This document shows, piece by piece, positions 15,426-23,618 of a stretch of DNA of 32,419 nt. The notes beneath the pieces were generated by a model that made no database searches, was not told where the DNA came from, and saw only the letters and a list, made by a program, of their open reading frames with translations. Numbering within the stretch: the stretch's first letter is position 1; every line of letters begins with the position of its first letter. This stretch comes from Streptomyces sp. LUP47B. Its GTDB lineage: Bacteria > Actinomycetota > Actinomycetes > Streptomycetales > Streptomycetaceae. Both the position numbers and the translations under genes were made by a program. Location of the stretch: contig NZ_MJAH01000015.1 of NCBI RefSeq assembly GCF_001746295.1, forward strand, positions 330,805-363,223. Direction: 5' to 3'.

Positions 15426-16367
15426 TCACCGGTCGGGTTCGGGATCCTTCAGCCAATTGATCAGTTCCGTCGAGAAGGCGACCGGGTCCTCTTCGTGCGG
15501 GAAGTGCCCCAGACCGTCGAACAGCCGCCAGCGGTACGGCGCTTCGACGTACTCCCCGGACCCGGCGGCGCTGCGCGTGCGCATCACCGGGTCGAGCGAG
15601 CCGTGCAGGTGAAGCGTCGGCACGCGGACGGGCCGCTTCATGCGCCGGTTGAACTGGATCCCGTCGGGACGGGCCATCGAACGCACCATCCAGCGGTACG
15701 GCTCGATCGAACAGTGCGCCGTCGAGGGGATGCAGATCGCTCTGCGGTACGTCTCCACCGCCTTGTCGTCCGGCTGGCGCGGGCCGGACCAGTCCCGGAT
15801 CAGCTCGGCGACCAGCGCGCCGTCGTCGGCGGTCAGCTGCCGCTCCGGGACCCAGGGCCGCTGGAACCCCCAGATGTAGGAGCCGGCGCGGGTCTGCTTG
15901 ACGTCCGCCAGCATCGCCGAGCGCCAGCGCCGGGGATGCGGCATCGAGGCGACCGCGAGCCGTCGTACGAGCTTGGGACGCATCGCGGCCGCCGTCCATG
16001 CCAGATAGCCGCCCAGGTCATGGCCGACCAGGGCGGCGTCCGGCTCGCCGAGCGAGCGGATCACGCCGGTGACGTCGAGGGCCAGGTTGGCGGGGTCGTA
16101 GCCGCGCGGGGTGCGGTCGCTGCCGCCGACGCCGCGCAGATCCATGGCCACGGCCCGGAAGCCGGCGTCGGCGAGCGCCTCCAGCTGGTGGCGCCAGGTC
16201 CACCAGAACTGGGGGAAGCCGTGCAGGAACATCACGAGTGGTCCGTCGCCCAGTTCGGCGATGTGGAAGCGCGCGCCGTTGGCGGCCACGTCCCGGTGCG
16301 TCCAGGGACCGTCGGGCCGTACGAGAGAGGCGGGCTGCTGCGCCGAAGGACTGGCGGGATCGGTCAT
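15426..16367 (-). CDS. Alpha/beta hydrolase, epoxide-hydrolase-like
   Basis: A 313-residue alpha/beta hydrolase. The oxyanion motif HGFP is at 49-52 and the nucleophile elbow GHDLGG at 115-120, with Asp117 as nucleophile rather than Ser. The acid is probably Asp259 (HGSLDP) and the base His288 (GLGHFP). An Asp nucleophile with HGFP and a helical cap (about 145-245) points to epoxide hydrolases or haloalkane dehalogenases. M. tuberculosis EphE occupies the same position. Its ATG lies inside the stop of the upstream small membrane protein (ATGA), so it is coupled to it and probably also transcribed with nhaA. The natural substrate cannot be read from sequence. Confidence 0.93.
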   Translation of the reverse strand: MTDPASPSAQQPASLVRPDGPWTHRDVAANGARFHIAELGDGPLVMFLHGFPQFWWTWRHQLEALADAGFRAVAMDLRGVGGSDRTPRGYDPANLALDVTGVIRSLGEPDAALVGHDLGGYLAWTAAAMRPKLVRRLAVASMPHPRRWRSAMLADVKQTRAGSYIWGFQRPWVPERQLTADDGALVAELIRDWSGPRQPDDKAVETYRRAICIPSTAHCSIEPYRWMVRSMARPDGIQFNRRMKRPVRVPTLHLHGSLDPVMRTRSAAGSGEYVEAPYRWRLFDGLGHFPHEEDPVAFSTELINWLKDPEPDR

Positions 16368-16867
16368 GACGACGAGCGTGCCACAGCCTCGATGGCCTTC
16401 GTGTTGCGGACCCGCTCCTCAAGGACCTTGGTGTCGTCGGGTCGCGGGTGCGGCTTGGCGTTCTGGAGGACGCCCGCCGTCTCCTTCATCGACGCGGCGA
16501 CCTTCTGCGGGCCCTTGCTCTTCTGTGCCTTCTTCGCGAAGACGACGCCGATCAGCGCGAGGACGAGCGCGACGAGGACGTTGGCCGCGAAGGACAGCAG
16601 GAAGCAGACCGCGAGGTTCCAGTCGCTCCAGCTGCGGATGCCGTACGCCAGGGCGAAGTTCAGCATCGGCAGGGAGAACAGCAGGACCGCGCCGGCCACG
16701 CTGAACGCGCCGCCGCTCGCCGCGCCCCGTTTGACGTCCTGCTTGAGCTGGGCCTTCGCCAGCGCGATCTCGTCGTGCACCAGCGCAGACATCTCGGTCG
16801 TCGCCGAGGCGAACAGCTGGCCGATGCTGCGTTCGGCGCCGACCGGGCTGCCGTCGGGTGCGCTCAT
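16364..16867 (-). CDS. Small membrane protein, phage-holin-like family
   Basis: A 167-residue protein with two hydrophobic segments in the middle (about 55-75 and 85-110) between a charged N-terminal helix and a Lys/Arg-rich C-terminal tail. The pattern fits the actinobacterial 'phage holin family' (putative actinobacterial holin-X), common beside housekeeping genes with no evidence of lytic function. The frame allows a GTG at 16885, but the ATG at 16867 has a much better ribosome site (AGGGAGA, 7-nt spacing). It is coupled to the hydrolase by an ATGA and follows nhaA by 62 bp. M. tuberculosis Rv3669, next to ephE, is the likely counterpart. Function unknown. Confidence 0.85.
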   Translation of the reverse strand: MSAPDGSPVGAERSIGQLFASATTEMSALVHDEIALAKAQLKQDVKRGAASGGAFSVAGAVLLFSLPMLNFALAYGIRSWSDWNLAVCFLLSFAANVLVALVLALIGVVFAKKAQKSKGPQKVAASMKETAGVLQNAKPHPRPDDTKVLEERVRNTKAIEAVARSSS

Positions 16868-16929
16868 CGCGGTCTCCCTATTCACTGGGACTCTTTTGTG
16901 TGGCGTGTCTTTTGTACCGTCCCGTCAGA

Positions 16930-18348
16930 TCATGCCCGACGGCCGTCCTCCTCGCCTGCCCCGCCCGTTACTTCGGCAAGCCGCTCGGCGCTCTTGAGCT
17001 CGGCGATCCGGCGGTGCTCGGCGGCCTTTCGCTCATGGATGGCCGCCATGCGCAGGTGGTACGCCGGGTCGTCCTCCTCGTAGATGTCCGGGATGCCGGA
17101 CTGGTCCTCGTCGCGCTCCTCGGCCTCGTACAGCCTGCGGTACTCGGCGTTGCGCAGCTTCAGCAGCACGGTCGCGAGGGTGGCCGCGATGAGCGAGCCG
17201 AGGAGTACGGCGGCCTTGACCTCGTCGGTCAGTGTGGCGTCGTCGGCGAAGGCGAGCTCCCCGATGAGCAGCGACACGGTGAAGCCGATGCCGGCCAGGG
17301 TCGCCACCGCGAACACGTCGGCCCATGCGAGGTCGTCGCTGAGTGAGGCCCGGGTGAAGCGAGCCGTGAGCCATGTCCCGCCGAAGATGCCGAGCGCCTT
17401 GCCGACGACCAGCCCGAGCACCACGCCGAGCGTCTCCGGCTGGGTGAAGACGTCGCCGACCGCGCCGCCGGAGACGGAGACACCCGCGCTGAAGAGGGCG
17501 AACAGGGGGACGGCCAGGCCCGCCGAGAGCGGCCGTACGAGATGCTCGATGTGCTCGCCCGGGGAGTGCTTCTCGTCCTCCCGCGTGCTGCAGCGCAGCA
17601 TCAGGCCCATCGCTACACCCGCGATCGTGGCGTGGACGCCGCTGTTGTACATCAGCGCCCAGATCACCAGCGCGAGCGGGACATAGACGTACCACCCGCG
17701 CACGCCCTTGCGCAGCAGGAACCAGAAGACCGCGAGGCCGAGGGCCGCGCCGCCGAGCGCGGCGAAGTCGATGTCGGCGGTGAAGAAGACCGCGATGATC
17801 AGGATCGCGAAGAGGTCGTCGACGACGGCGAGGGTCAGCAGGAAGGCGCGCAGCGCGCTCGGCAGCCAGGTGCCGATGACGGCGAGCACGGCGAGCGCGA
17901 AGGCGATGTCGGTGGCGGTGGGCACGGCCCAGCCGGCCAGGGAGCCGCCGCCGGTGAGGTTGGTGAGCGTGTAGACGAGCGCCGGTACGGCCATGCCGCA
18001 CAGGGCGGCCACCACGGGCAGTGCGGCCGCCTTGGGGTCCTTCAGGTCACCGGCGACCAGTTCGCGCTTGAGCTCGATGCCGGCCACGAAGAAGAAGATC
18101 GCGAGGAGACCGTCGGCGGCCCAGTGTTCGACCGACAGATCGAGTCCGAGGGCCGCGGGACCCAGATGGTAGTGGCTGACGCTCTCGTAACTGCTTTGCA
18201 GCGCGGGAACGTTCGCCCAGATCAGAGCGGTGACCGCGGCGACGAGCAGCAGCACACCGCCGACCGTCTCGGTGCGCAGTGCGTCCGCGAGGAAGGTCCG
18301 CTCGGGGAGGGAGAGGCGTCCGAGGACCTTGCGAGGGGGCGCGGACAT
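16930..18348 (-). CDS. nhaA: Na+/H+ antiporter NhaA
   Basis: A 472-residue multi-spanning membrane protein that exchanges cytoplasmic Na+ for protons. Family motifs are plain: FFFVAGIELKREL, PTATDIAFALAVL with Asp147, LAVVDDLFAILI with the ion-binding pair Asp177-Asp178, and GIGFTVSLLI. The C-terminal extension of about 70 residues is first acidic (EAEERDEDQ, YEEDDP) and then a charged helix, absent from the shorter E. coli protein (388). The frame runs up to a GTG at 18408, but the ATG at 18348 has a clear GGAGGT at 7-nt spacing. It appears to head an operon with the holin-like and hydrolase genes. A TTTAGCTAAA palindrome lies upstream. Confidence 0.96.
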   Translation of the reverse strand: MSAPPRKVLGRLSLPERTFLADALRTETVGGVLLLVAAVTALIWANVPALQSSYESVSHYHLGPAALGLDLSVEHWAADGLLAIFFFVAGIELKRELVAGDLKDPKAAALPVVAALCGMAVPALVYTLTNLTGGGSLAGWAVPTATDIAFALAVLAVIGTWLPSALRAFLLTLAVVDDLFAILIIAVFFTADIDFAALGGAALGLAVFWFLLRKGVRGWYVYVPLALVIWALMYNSGVHATIAGVAMGLMLRCSTREDEKHSPGEHIEHLVRPLSAGLAVPLFALFSAGVSVSGGAVGDVFTQPETLGVVLGLVVGKALGIFGGTWLTARFTRASLSDDLAWADVFAVATLAGIGFTVSLLIGELAFADDATLTDEVKAAVLLGSLIAATLATVLLKLRNAEYRRLYEAEERDEDQSGIPDIYEEDDPAYHLRMAAIHERKAAEHRRIAELKSAERLAEVTGGAGEEDGRRA

Positions 18349-18433
18349 GGGGGAGACCTCCGGTCGGTGGGCAGGGCTGAGCTGTTCGCCGACCAGACTT
18401 CCCGGCACACCTGAGGGTCACGCTGTTGTTTAG

Positions 18434-18443
18434 TTTAGCTAAA
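18434..18443. promoter_or_regulatory. AT-rich palindrome upstream of nhaA
   Basis: TTTAGCTAAA is a perfect 10-bp palindrome in a TAGTTTAGCTAAAA tract, 86-95 bp upstream of nhaA. Such an AT island is rare in this GC-rich setting. It overlaps the T-rich end of the acs terminator, so it may be part of that rather than an operator. Confidence 0.35.
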
Positions 18444-18481
18444 AGGGGCGCCCGGCGCGTTCTCGCGCCGGGCGCCCCTTT
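18442..18481 (-). terminator. Strong intrinsic terminator of acs
   Basis: GGGGCGCCCGGCGCG (18445-18459) pairs with CGCGCCGGGCGCCCC (18464-18478) around a 4-nt loop. A/T pairs extend the stem on both sides. On the minus strand it ends in TTTT, a classical U-tract. A second copy of the right arm (from 18485) allows an alternative fold. Confidence 0.9.
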
Positions 18482-18528
18482 CTGGCGCCGGGCGCCCCTT
18501 TCTGAAGGAGTCGGTCAGTAGGAGTCGG

Positions 18529-20487
18529 TCAGTCCTCGCTGGGCGCTGCCGGCAGCTTGGCCTGGATGAGGTCCATGACCGTCGAGTCGGTCAGCGTGGT
18601 CACGTCACCGAGCTGGCGGTTCTCGGCCACGTCCCGCAGCAGACGGCGCATGATCTTGCCGGAACGGGTCTTGGGCAGCTCGGCCACCGGCAGGACCCGC
18701 TTGGGCTTGGCGATCGGGCCGAGGGTGGCACCGACGTGATTGCGCAGGTCGGCGATGAGGTTCTCGTCCTCGGCGTTCGCCGTGCCGCGCAGGATCACGA
18801 ACGCGACGATGGCCTGGCCGGTCGTCTCGTCCGCGGCACCGACGACGGCCGCCTCGGCGACCGACGGGTGGGAGACGAGCGCCGACTCGACCTCGGTGGT
18901 CGAAATGTTGTGGCCGGAGACCAGCATGACGTCGTCGACGCGTCCGAGCAGCCAGATGTCGCCGTCGTCGTCCTTCTTCGCGCCGTCGCCGGCGAAGTAC
19001 CGGCCCTCGAAGCGCGACCAGTACGTGTCGAGGAAGCGCTGGTCGTCGCCCCAGATGGTGCGCAGCATCGACGGCCACGGCTCGGTCAGGACGAGGTAGC
19101 CGCCACCGCCGTTGGGGACCTCCTGAGCGTCGTCGTCCACCACGGTGGCCGAGATGCCGGGCAGTGGCGTCTGCGCGGAACCGGGCTTGGTCGCGGTCAC
19201 ACCCGGCAGCGGGGAGATCATCATCGCGCCGGTCTCGGTCTGCCACCAGGTGTCCACGATCGGCGTCCGGTCGGCGCCGATGTGCTTGCGGTACCAGATC
19301 CACGCCTCGGGGTTGATCGGCTCACCCACGGACCCCAGCACCCGCAGGCTGCTGAGATCGAACTTCGCGGGGATGTCGTCGCCCCACTTCATGAACGTAC
19401 GAATGGCGGTGGGCGCCGTGTAGAGGATCGTCACTCCGTACTTCTGCACGATCTCCCAGAAGCGGCCCTGGTGCGGGGTGTCCGGGGTGCCCTCGTACAT
19501 CACCTGGGTGGCGCCGTTGGCGAGCGGGCCGTAGACGATGTACGAGTGCCCGGTGACCCAGCCGACGTCGGCCGTGCACCAGTAGACGTCGGTCTCCGGC
19601 TTGAGGTCGAAGACGGCGTGGTGGGTGTACGCGGTCTGGGTGAGATAACCGCCGGAGGTGTGCAGGATGCCCTTGGGCTTACCCGTCGTGCCGGACGTGT
19701 AGAGGATGAAGAGCGGCTGCTCGGCGCCGAAGGGCTCGGGGGTGTGCTCGGCCGGCTGCCGCTCGACGATCTCGTGCCACCACACGTCACGGCTGTCGTC
19801 CCAGGCGACCTCCTGGCCGGTACGGCGTACGACCAGCACGTGCTCGACGTTGTCGACCTTGCCGACCGCCTCGTCGACGGCGGGCTTGAGCGCGGACGGC
19901 TTGCCGCGCCGGTAGCCGCCGTCGGTGGTGATGACCACCTTGGCGTCGGCGTCCTGGATGCGGGTCGCGAGCGCGTCCGCCGAGAAGCCGCCGAAGACCA
20001 CGGAGTGCGCGGCGCCGATCCGGGCGCACGCGAGCATCGCGACGGCGGTCTCGGGGATCATCGGCATGTAGACGGCGACCCGGTCGCCCTTGCGTACTCC
20101 CAGCTCCAGCAGGGCGTTCGCGGCCTTGGAGACCTCGTCCTTGAGCTCGGCGTAGGTGATCGCGCGGCTGTCGCCGGGCTCGCCCTCGAAGTGGATGGCG
20201 ACCCGGTCACCGTTGCCCGCTTCGACATGCCGGTCGACGCAGTTGTACGCCACATTGAGCTCGCCGTCCTTGAACCACTTGGCGAACGGCGGGTTCGACC
20301 AGTCCAGGGTCTCGGTCGGCTCCTTGGCCCAGCTCAGTCGGCGGGCCTGCTCGGCCCAGAAACCGAGCCGGTCAGCCTTGGCCTGCTCATACGCCTCCGC
20401 CGTGACGTTGGCGTTTGCGGCCAGGTCGGCGGGGGGTGCGAACCTGCGCTCTTCCTTGAGCAGGTTGGCCAGGCTTTCGTTGCTCAC
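18529..20487 (-). CDS. acsA: Acetyl-CoA synthetase (AMP-forming)
   Basis: A 652-residue adenylate-forming enzyme that activates acetate to acetyl-CoA with ATP via acetyl-AMP. It has the P-loop-like YTSGTTGKPKG (263-273), the DTWWQTETG substrate motif, and the C-terminal PKTRSGKIMRR with catalytic Lys611, the residue reversibly acetylated in this family. The length equals that of E. coli Acs. A second in-frame GTG at 20529 adds 14 unlike residues; the GTG at 20487 has AAAGG upstream and gives the family length. Its promoter region has a Crp-like TGTG-N8-CACA and a 23-bp palindrome (listed separately). An intrinsic terminator follows. Confidence 0.97.
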   Translation of the reverse strand: MSNESLANLLKEERRFAPPADLAANANVTAEAYEQAKADRLGFWAEQARRLSWAKEPTETLDWSNPPFAKWFKDGELNVAYNCVDRHVEAGNGDRVAIHFEGEPGDSRAITYAELKDEVSKAANALLELGVRKGDRVAVYMPMIPETAVAMLACARIGAAHSVVFGGFSADALATRIQDADAKVVITTDGGYRRGKPSALKPAVDEAVGKVDNVEHVLVVRRTGQEVAWDDSRDVWWHEIVERQPAEHTPEPFGAEQPLFILYTSGTTGKPKGILHTSGGYLTQTAYTHHAVFDLKPETDVYWCTADVGWVTGHSYIVYGPLANGATQVMYEGTPDTPHQGRFWEIVQKYGVTILYTAPTAIRTFMKWGDDIPAKFDLSSLRVLGSVGEPINPEAWIWYRKHIGADRTPIVDTWWQTETGAMMISPLPGVTATKPGSAQTPLPGISATVVDDDAQEVPNGGGGYLVLTEPWPSMLRTIWGDDQRFLDTYWSRFEGRYFAGDGAKKDDDGDIWLLGRVDDVMLVSGHNISTTEVESALVSHPSVAEAAVVGAADETTGQAIVAFVILRGTANAEDENLIADLRNHVGATLGPIAKPKRVLPVAELPKTRSGKIMRRLLRDVAENRQLGDVTTLTDSTVMDLIQAKLPAAPSED

Positions 20488-20514
20488 GGCATCTGCCTTT
20501 CCCAGGGTGTCCGT

Positions 20515-20530
20515 TGTGTCCCAGGCCACA
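20515..20530. promoter_or_regulatory. Putative Crp site at the acs start region
   Basis: TGTGTCCCAGGCCACA has TGTG/CACA arms and contains GTG(N6)GNCAC exactly. It lies 28-43 bp upstream of the acs GTG, just downstream of the candidate -10, a position expected for repression. Confidence 0.45.
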
Positions 20531-20558
20531 GCTCATCACCCCGGGGGCGTGATGACAA
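20530..20558 (-). promoter_or_regulatory. Candidate acs promoter with embedded palindrome
   Basis: On the minus strand TTGTCA (20553-20558) and TGAGCT (20530-20535) are 17 bp apart, a plausible -35/-10 pair. The interrupted palindrome TCATCAC-N9-GTGATGA (20533-20555) fills the spacer, so a protein bound there would block RNA polymerase. The -10 is a weak match. Confidence 0.4.
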
Positions 20559-20909
20559 GGGTCGACCTGAAATTGGTTTAGACCTGTTGGACGTCGAGTC
20601 CGGCGGCCCGGGTCATCCGTACCCACGTACGCCGACCAGGCGGAGTTCAGCGCTTGTAACGCCTTTCACACTCCCGCCGCCGACCGCGCCCTGTGGCCGA
20701 CCTGACGACCGGGAGCGGTCCTGGACTCCGCCCACACCAACGGCCGGGCGGGACACAGGGTTCCCCTGGAGGTTGCCTCCCCGGGGCACTGAATCACCGG
20801 CGAAGCCGACGCCCCGACGGGGTCCAGCGTTCTTGGTGCCCGTCGGTGGGTGTGCGGCCACGCCAGGACGGCAGCTGAGGCCGGTGTCGACGCCGCACAC
20901 CCCCGAGGC
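20559..20909. other. Intergenic region between acs and the SulP-carbonic anhydrase gene
   Basis: About 350 bp with no supported gene. It contains the upstream part of the acs promoter and the 3' flank of the SulP gene. I saw only short imperfect inverted repeats such as GGAGG-TTG-CCTCC near 20770. Confidence 0.35.
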
Positions 20910-23321
20910 TCACGCCGGCAGGTCCGCCGCCGCCTTCACATGGTCGAACAGCCCGTCTCCGTCCGACCCGGTGAGCAGATACGCCTGCGCCTCGCCCACG
21001 TGGAAGTACATCCCGTGCAGCTCCAGCTCCCCCTTCCGCAGGGCCCGGGCGACCGTTTCATGGGCGCTCAGATGCTCCAACTGCTGCACCACGTTGGTCA
21101 GACAGAGCTGCTCGACCGCGTCGGCGGGTGCCCGCCCGGCGAGTCTCGCCGGCGGCCGGATGTCGTCGGCCATCCGCTCCAGGCTGGGCAGTCCGTGTCG
21201 CAGCCACCGCTGCAGCGGGGTCCGGGCGCCACCCGGCTCGGAGTTGAGCAGTGCCTGCATGGCCCCGCAACCGGAGTGCCCGCACACCGTGATGGAACGC
21301 ACCTTCAGCACATCCACCGCGTACTCGATCGCCGCCGCCACCGAGTCGTCCCCGCTCTCCTTGCCGGGCAGCGGGACGAGGTTGCCCACGTTGCGCACCA
21401 CGAAGAGGTCGCCCGGGCCACTGGAGGTGATCATCGAGGTGACCAGCCGTGAGTCGGCACAGGTGAGGAAGAGCTGGTCCGGCTGCTGGCCCTCGCGCGC
21501 CAGCCGGGCCAGCTCGCCCCGCACGATGGGTGCGGTGTTGCGCTGGAACGCGCTGATGCCGCGCGCCAGTTCGTGTCCGCTCGACTCGCGGCCCGCGCTC
21601 GGGCCCTGACCCGCACCGGGCTCGCCGGGCGCATCGGGATGTCCGGCGGCCGGCGCGGTGTACGGGCGCTCACACTGGTGGTTGCGCCAGGGCGTCCAGG
21701 GGCGGCAGCGGCAGTGGGCGGAATCGGACGGCTCGGCGATGCGCGTGCCTGGTCTGCGCCCGGTCAGTTCGACGGAGCCGCCCTGCGCGGTGTGTGTCTT
21801 CTGCCAGTCCTGCAGCGACTCGTACGCCGCGTGGTCCATGAACGACCCGTCCAACTCCACGACGGCTTCCGCTCCGTGGGGGATGAGATGCAGGGCCCGG
21901 CTCAGCCGGGGTACCGCGAGGAACGTCAACTGTCCTCGCACATGGACGTGATGGACTCCTTCCCTCTCGTGGTGCGTGATGCGGGTGCGGGTGAGGCGGT
22001 GCAGGGCGACCGCGACGGCGACGGCGACGCCAAGCGTCACACCCTCCAGGACGCCGAACAGGACCACGCCGAGGGTGGTGACGGCGTAGACCGGAACCTC
22101 TCGGTGCCGGGTCACCGTGCGGATGTGGTGCAGGGACACCATCTGGATGCCGACGGCCATCACCAGGGCGGCGAGCGAGGCGAGCGGGATGAACTCCAGG
22201 ACCGGGACCATCAGCAGTGCGGCGATCACTACGAGAACGCCGTGCAGCACGGTGGAGTTCCGGCTGACGGCACCGGCTTGGACGTTGGCCGAACTCCGCA
22301 CCGCCACACCGGCGACGGGCAGTCCGCCGAGCGTGCCGGAGACGATGTTGGCGGCCCCCTGACCGAGCAGTTCGCGGTTCAGATCGGAGCGGCCGACGCG
22401 GGCACCGCGGCCGGATCCGGGGGCGCCGGAGATCAGGTCGGGGCGTCCGGCCACCAGCTTGTCGACCGCGACCGCGCCGAGCAGCGACTGCACACTGCAC
22501 ACCAGCGTGGTGGTGAGCACGGCGGCGACGAGCCCGAGCACGGGACCCTCGGGCAGCCCGGCCAGGGCGTGGCTGCTCCAGGACGGCAGATCGACCATGG
22601 GCAGGGTCAGCCCGGCGAACGAGGCGGCGGCGGTGGCTCCGGCGACGGCCACGAGCGCGGCCGGGACCTTGCGCAGGAGTTGCCCTGCCCGGCCGGGGAC
22701 GCGCGGCCAGAGGAGGAGCAGCGCCAGGGTCAGCACGCTCACCGACACCGCGGCGGGCTGCAGGCGGGCCAACTGTGCGGGCAGGCCCCGGAGGTTGTCG
22801 AGGACGGAGCTCTGCGGGGTGCCGCCGAGGACGATGTGCACCTGGGCGACGGCGATGGTCAAGCCGATACCGGCGAGCATGCCGTGCACGATCGCCGGGC
22901 TGACGGCGAGCGCGGTACGGGCCACGCGCACGCAGCCGAGGCCGAGTTGGACCACTCCGGCAAGGACGGTGATGGCGCAGGTGGTACGCCAGCCGTAGCG
23001 GTGGATCAGGTCGGCGGTGACCACGGTGAGTCCGGCGGCGGGCCCACTGACCTGGAGCGGGGATCCGCCGAGTCGGCCGGCGACGATCCCTCCGACGGCG
23101 GCGGCCACGAGGCCCGCCTGGAGGGGCGCGCCGGTGGCGAGGGCGATGCCGAGGGACAGGGGCAGGGCGATCAGGAAGACCGCGATCGAGGCCGACACGT
23201 CGGCGCCCGCGATGCGGAAGCGGCGGGGCGGGGTCGGCGGGGGGCTGTGAGGTCGGTGGTTGCGCCTCGTGGGGTTCGAGTCGCTCGGGTCGGTGGCGCG
23301 GGTGGGAACACAGGCTGACAT
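20910..23321 (-). CDS. SulP anion transporter fused to STAS and beta-carbonic anhydrase
   Basis: An 803-residue fusion protein. Residues about 40-440 are a SulP/SLC26 transporter domain opening with IAVFLIALPLSLGIALATGAP. A STAS domain follows at about 455-528 (VRGQLTFLAVPRLSRAL, then LDGSFMDHAAYESL), then a 60-residue linker. A complete beta-class carbonic anhydrase ends the protein, with zinc ligands Cys621, His682 and Cys685 (CADSR, HSGCG) and the Asp623-Arg625 dyad. Direct coupling of bicarbonate transport to CO2/HCO3- interconversion is the obvious role. Sulfate transport is less likely given the fusion. The ATG at 23321 has GGAGGAG upstream; the longer frame adds 61 non-conserved residues. 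It is divergent from the lipoprotein gene. Confidence 0.94.
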   Translation of the reverse strand: MSACVPTRATDPSDSNPTRRNHRPHSPPPTPPRRFRIAGADVSASIAVFLIALPLSLGIALATGAPLQAGLVAAAVGGIVAGRLGGSPLQVSGPAAGLTVVTADLIHRYGWRTTCAITVLAGVVQLGLGCVRVARTALAVSPAIVHGMLAGIGLTIAVAQVHIVLGGTPQSSVLDNLRGLPAQLARLQPAAVSVSVLTLALLLLWPRVPGRAGQLLRKVPAALVAVAGATAAASFAGLTLPMVDLPSWSSHALAGLPEGPVLGLVAAVLTTTLVCSVQSLLGAVAVDKLVAGRPDLISGAPGSGRGARVGRSDLNRELLGQGAANIVSGTLGGLPVAGVAVRSSANVQAGAVSRNSTVLHGVLVVIAALLMVPVLEFIPLASLAALVMAVGIQMVSLHHIRTVTRHREVPVYAVTTLGVVLFGVLEGVTLGVAVAVAVALHRLTRTRITHHEREGVHHVHVRGQLTFLAVPRLSRALHLIPHGAEAVVELDGSFMDHAAYESLQDWQKTHTAQGGSVELTGRRPGTRIAEPSDSAHCRCRPWTPWRNHQCERPYTAPAAGHPDAPGEPGAGQGPSAGRESSGHELARGISAFQRNTAPIVRGELARLAREGQQPDQLFLTCADSRLVTSMITSSGPGDLFVVRNVGNLVPLPGKESGDDSVAAAIEYAVDVLKVRSITVCGHSGCGAMQALLNSEPGGARTPLQRWLRHGLPSLERMADDIRPPARLAGRAPADAVEQLCLTNVVQQLEHLSAHETVARALRKGELELHGMYFHVGEAQAYLLTGSDGDGLFDHVKAAADLPA

Positions 23322-23487
23322 TTTCCCGTCTCCTCCGGGGCAGCGCGGTCGCGGAACAGGTGGTCCCCCGTCGGTGGCGGGGGTCGGGTCGCGGCCGTGG
23401 GTCACGGCGTGCAGCGGCGGGATGATGCAACGCTTTGTAAATGGATCGTAATGCAGAGTAAAGGGCAGGCATAGACTTTCCGGGCAA

Positions 23488-23517
23488 ATGGGTGAACAAC
23501 TCACCTAGATGGGTGAA
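23488..23517. promoter_or_regulatory. Three helically phased GGTGA half-sites
   Basis: ATGGGTGAA occurs at 23488-23496 and 23509-23517, exactly 21 bp apart. The inverted TCACC (23501-23505) lies between, giving GGTGA-N5-TCACC plus a third half-site. Spacings of 10-11 bp place all three on one DNA face. It lies in the divergent region between the SulP fusion and the lipoprotein gene. Confidence 0.5.
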
Positions 23518-23618
23518 GTGGCAATTTCATCGGCTTGTCGTACTAATTCCTTCTCGGGTCCATGCGACCTTGGCGGCGCTGTCGTTGGCCCCGAGAGAAG
23601 GAAGAAGGTGGGCGGAAC

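Noticed and set aside
16364..16867. Phage holin implying a prophage
   Set aside because: The family name is historical; it lies in a housekeeping operon with no phage genes nearby.
18736..21609. Very long plus-strand open frame (957 codons) opposite acs
   Set aside because: It is antisense to the well-supported acs and SulP genes; long antisense frames are normal at this GC content and the translation is Arg/Gly/Val-rich without family motifs.
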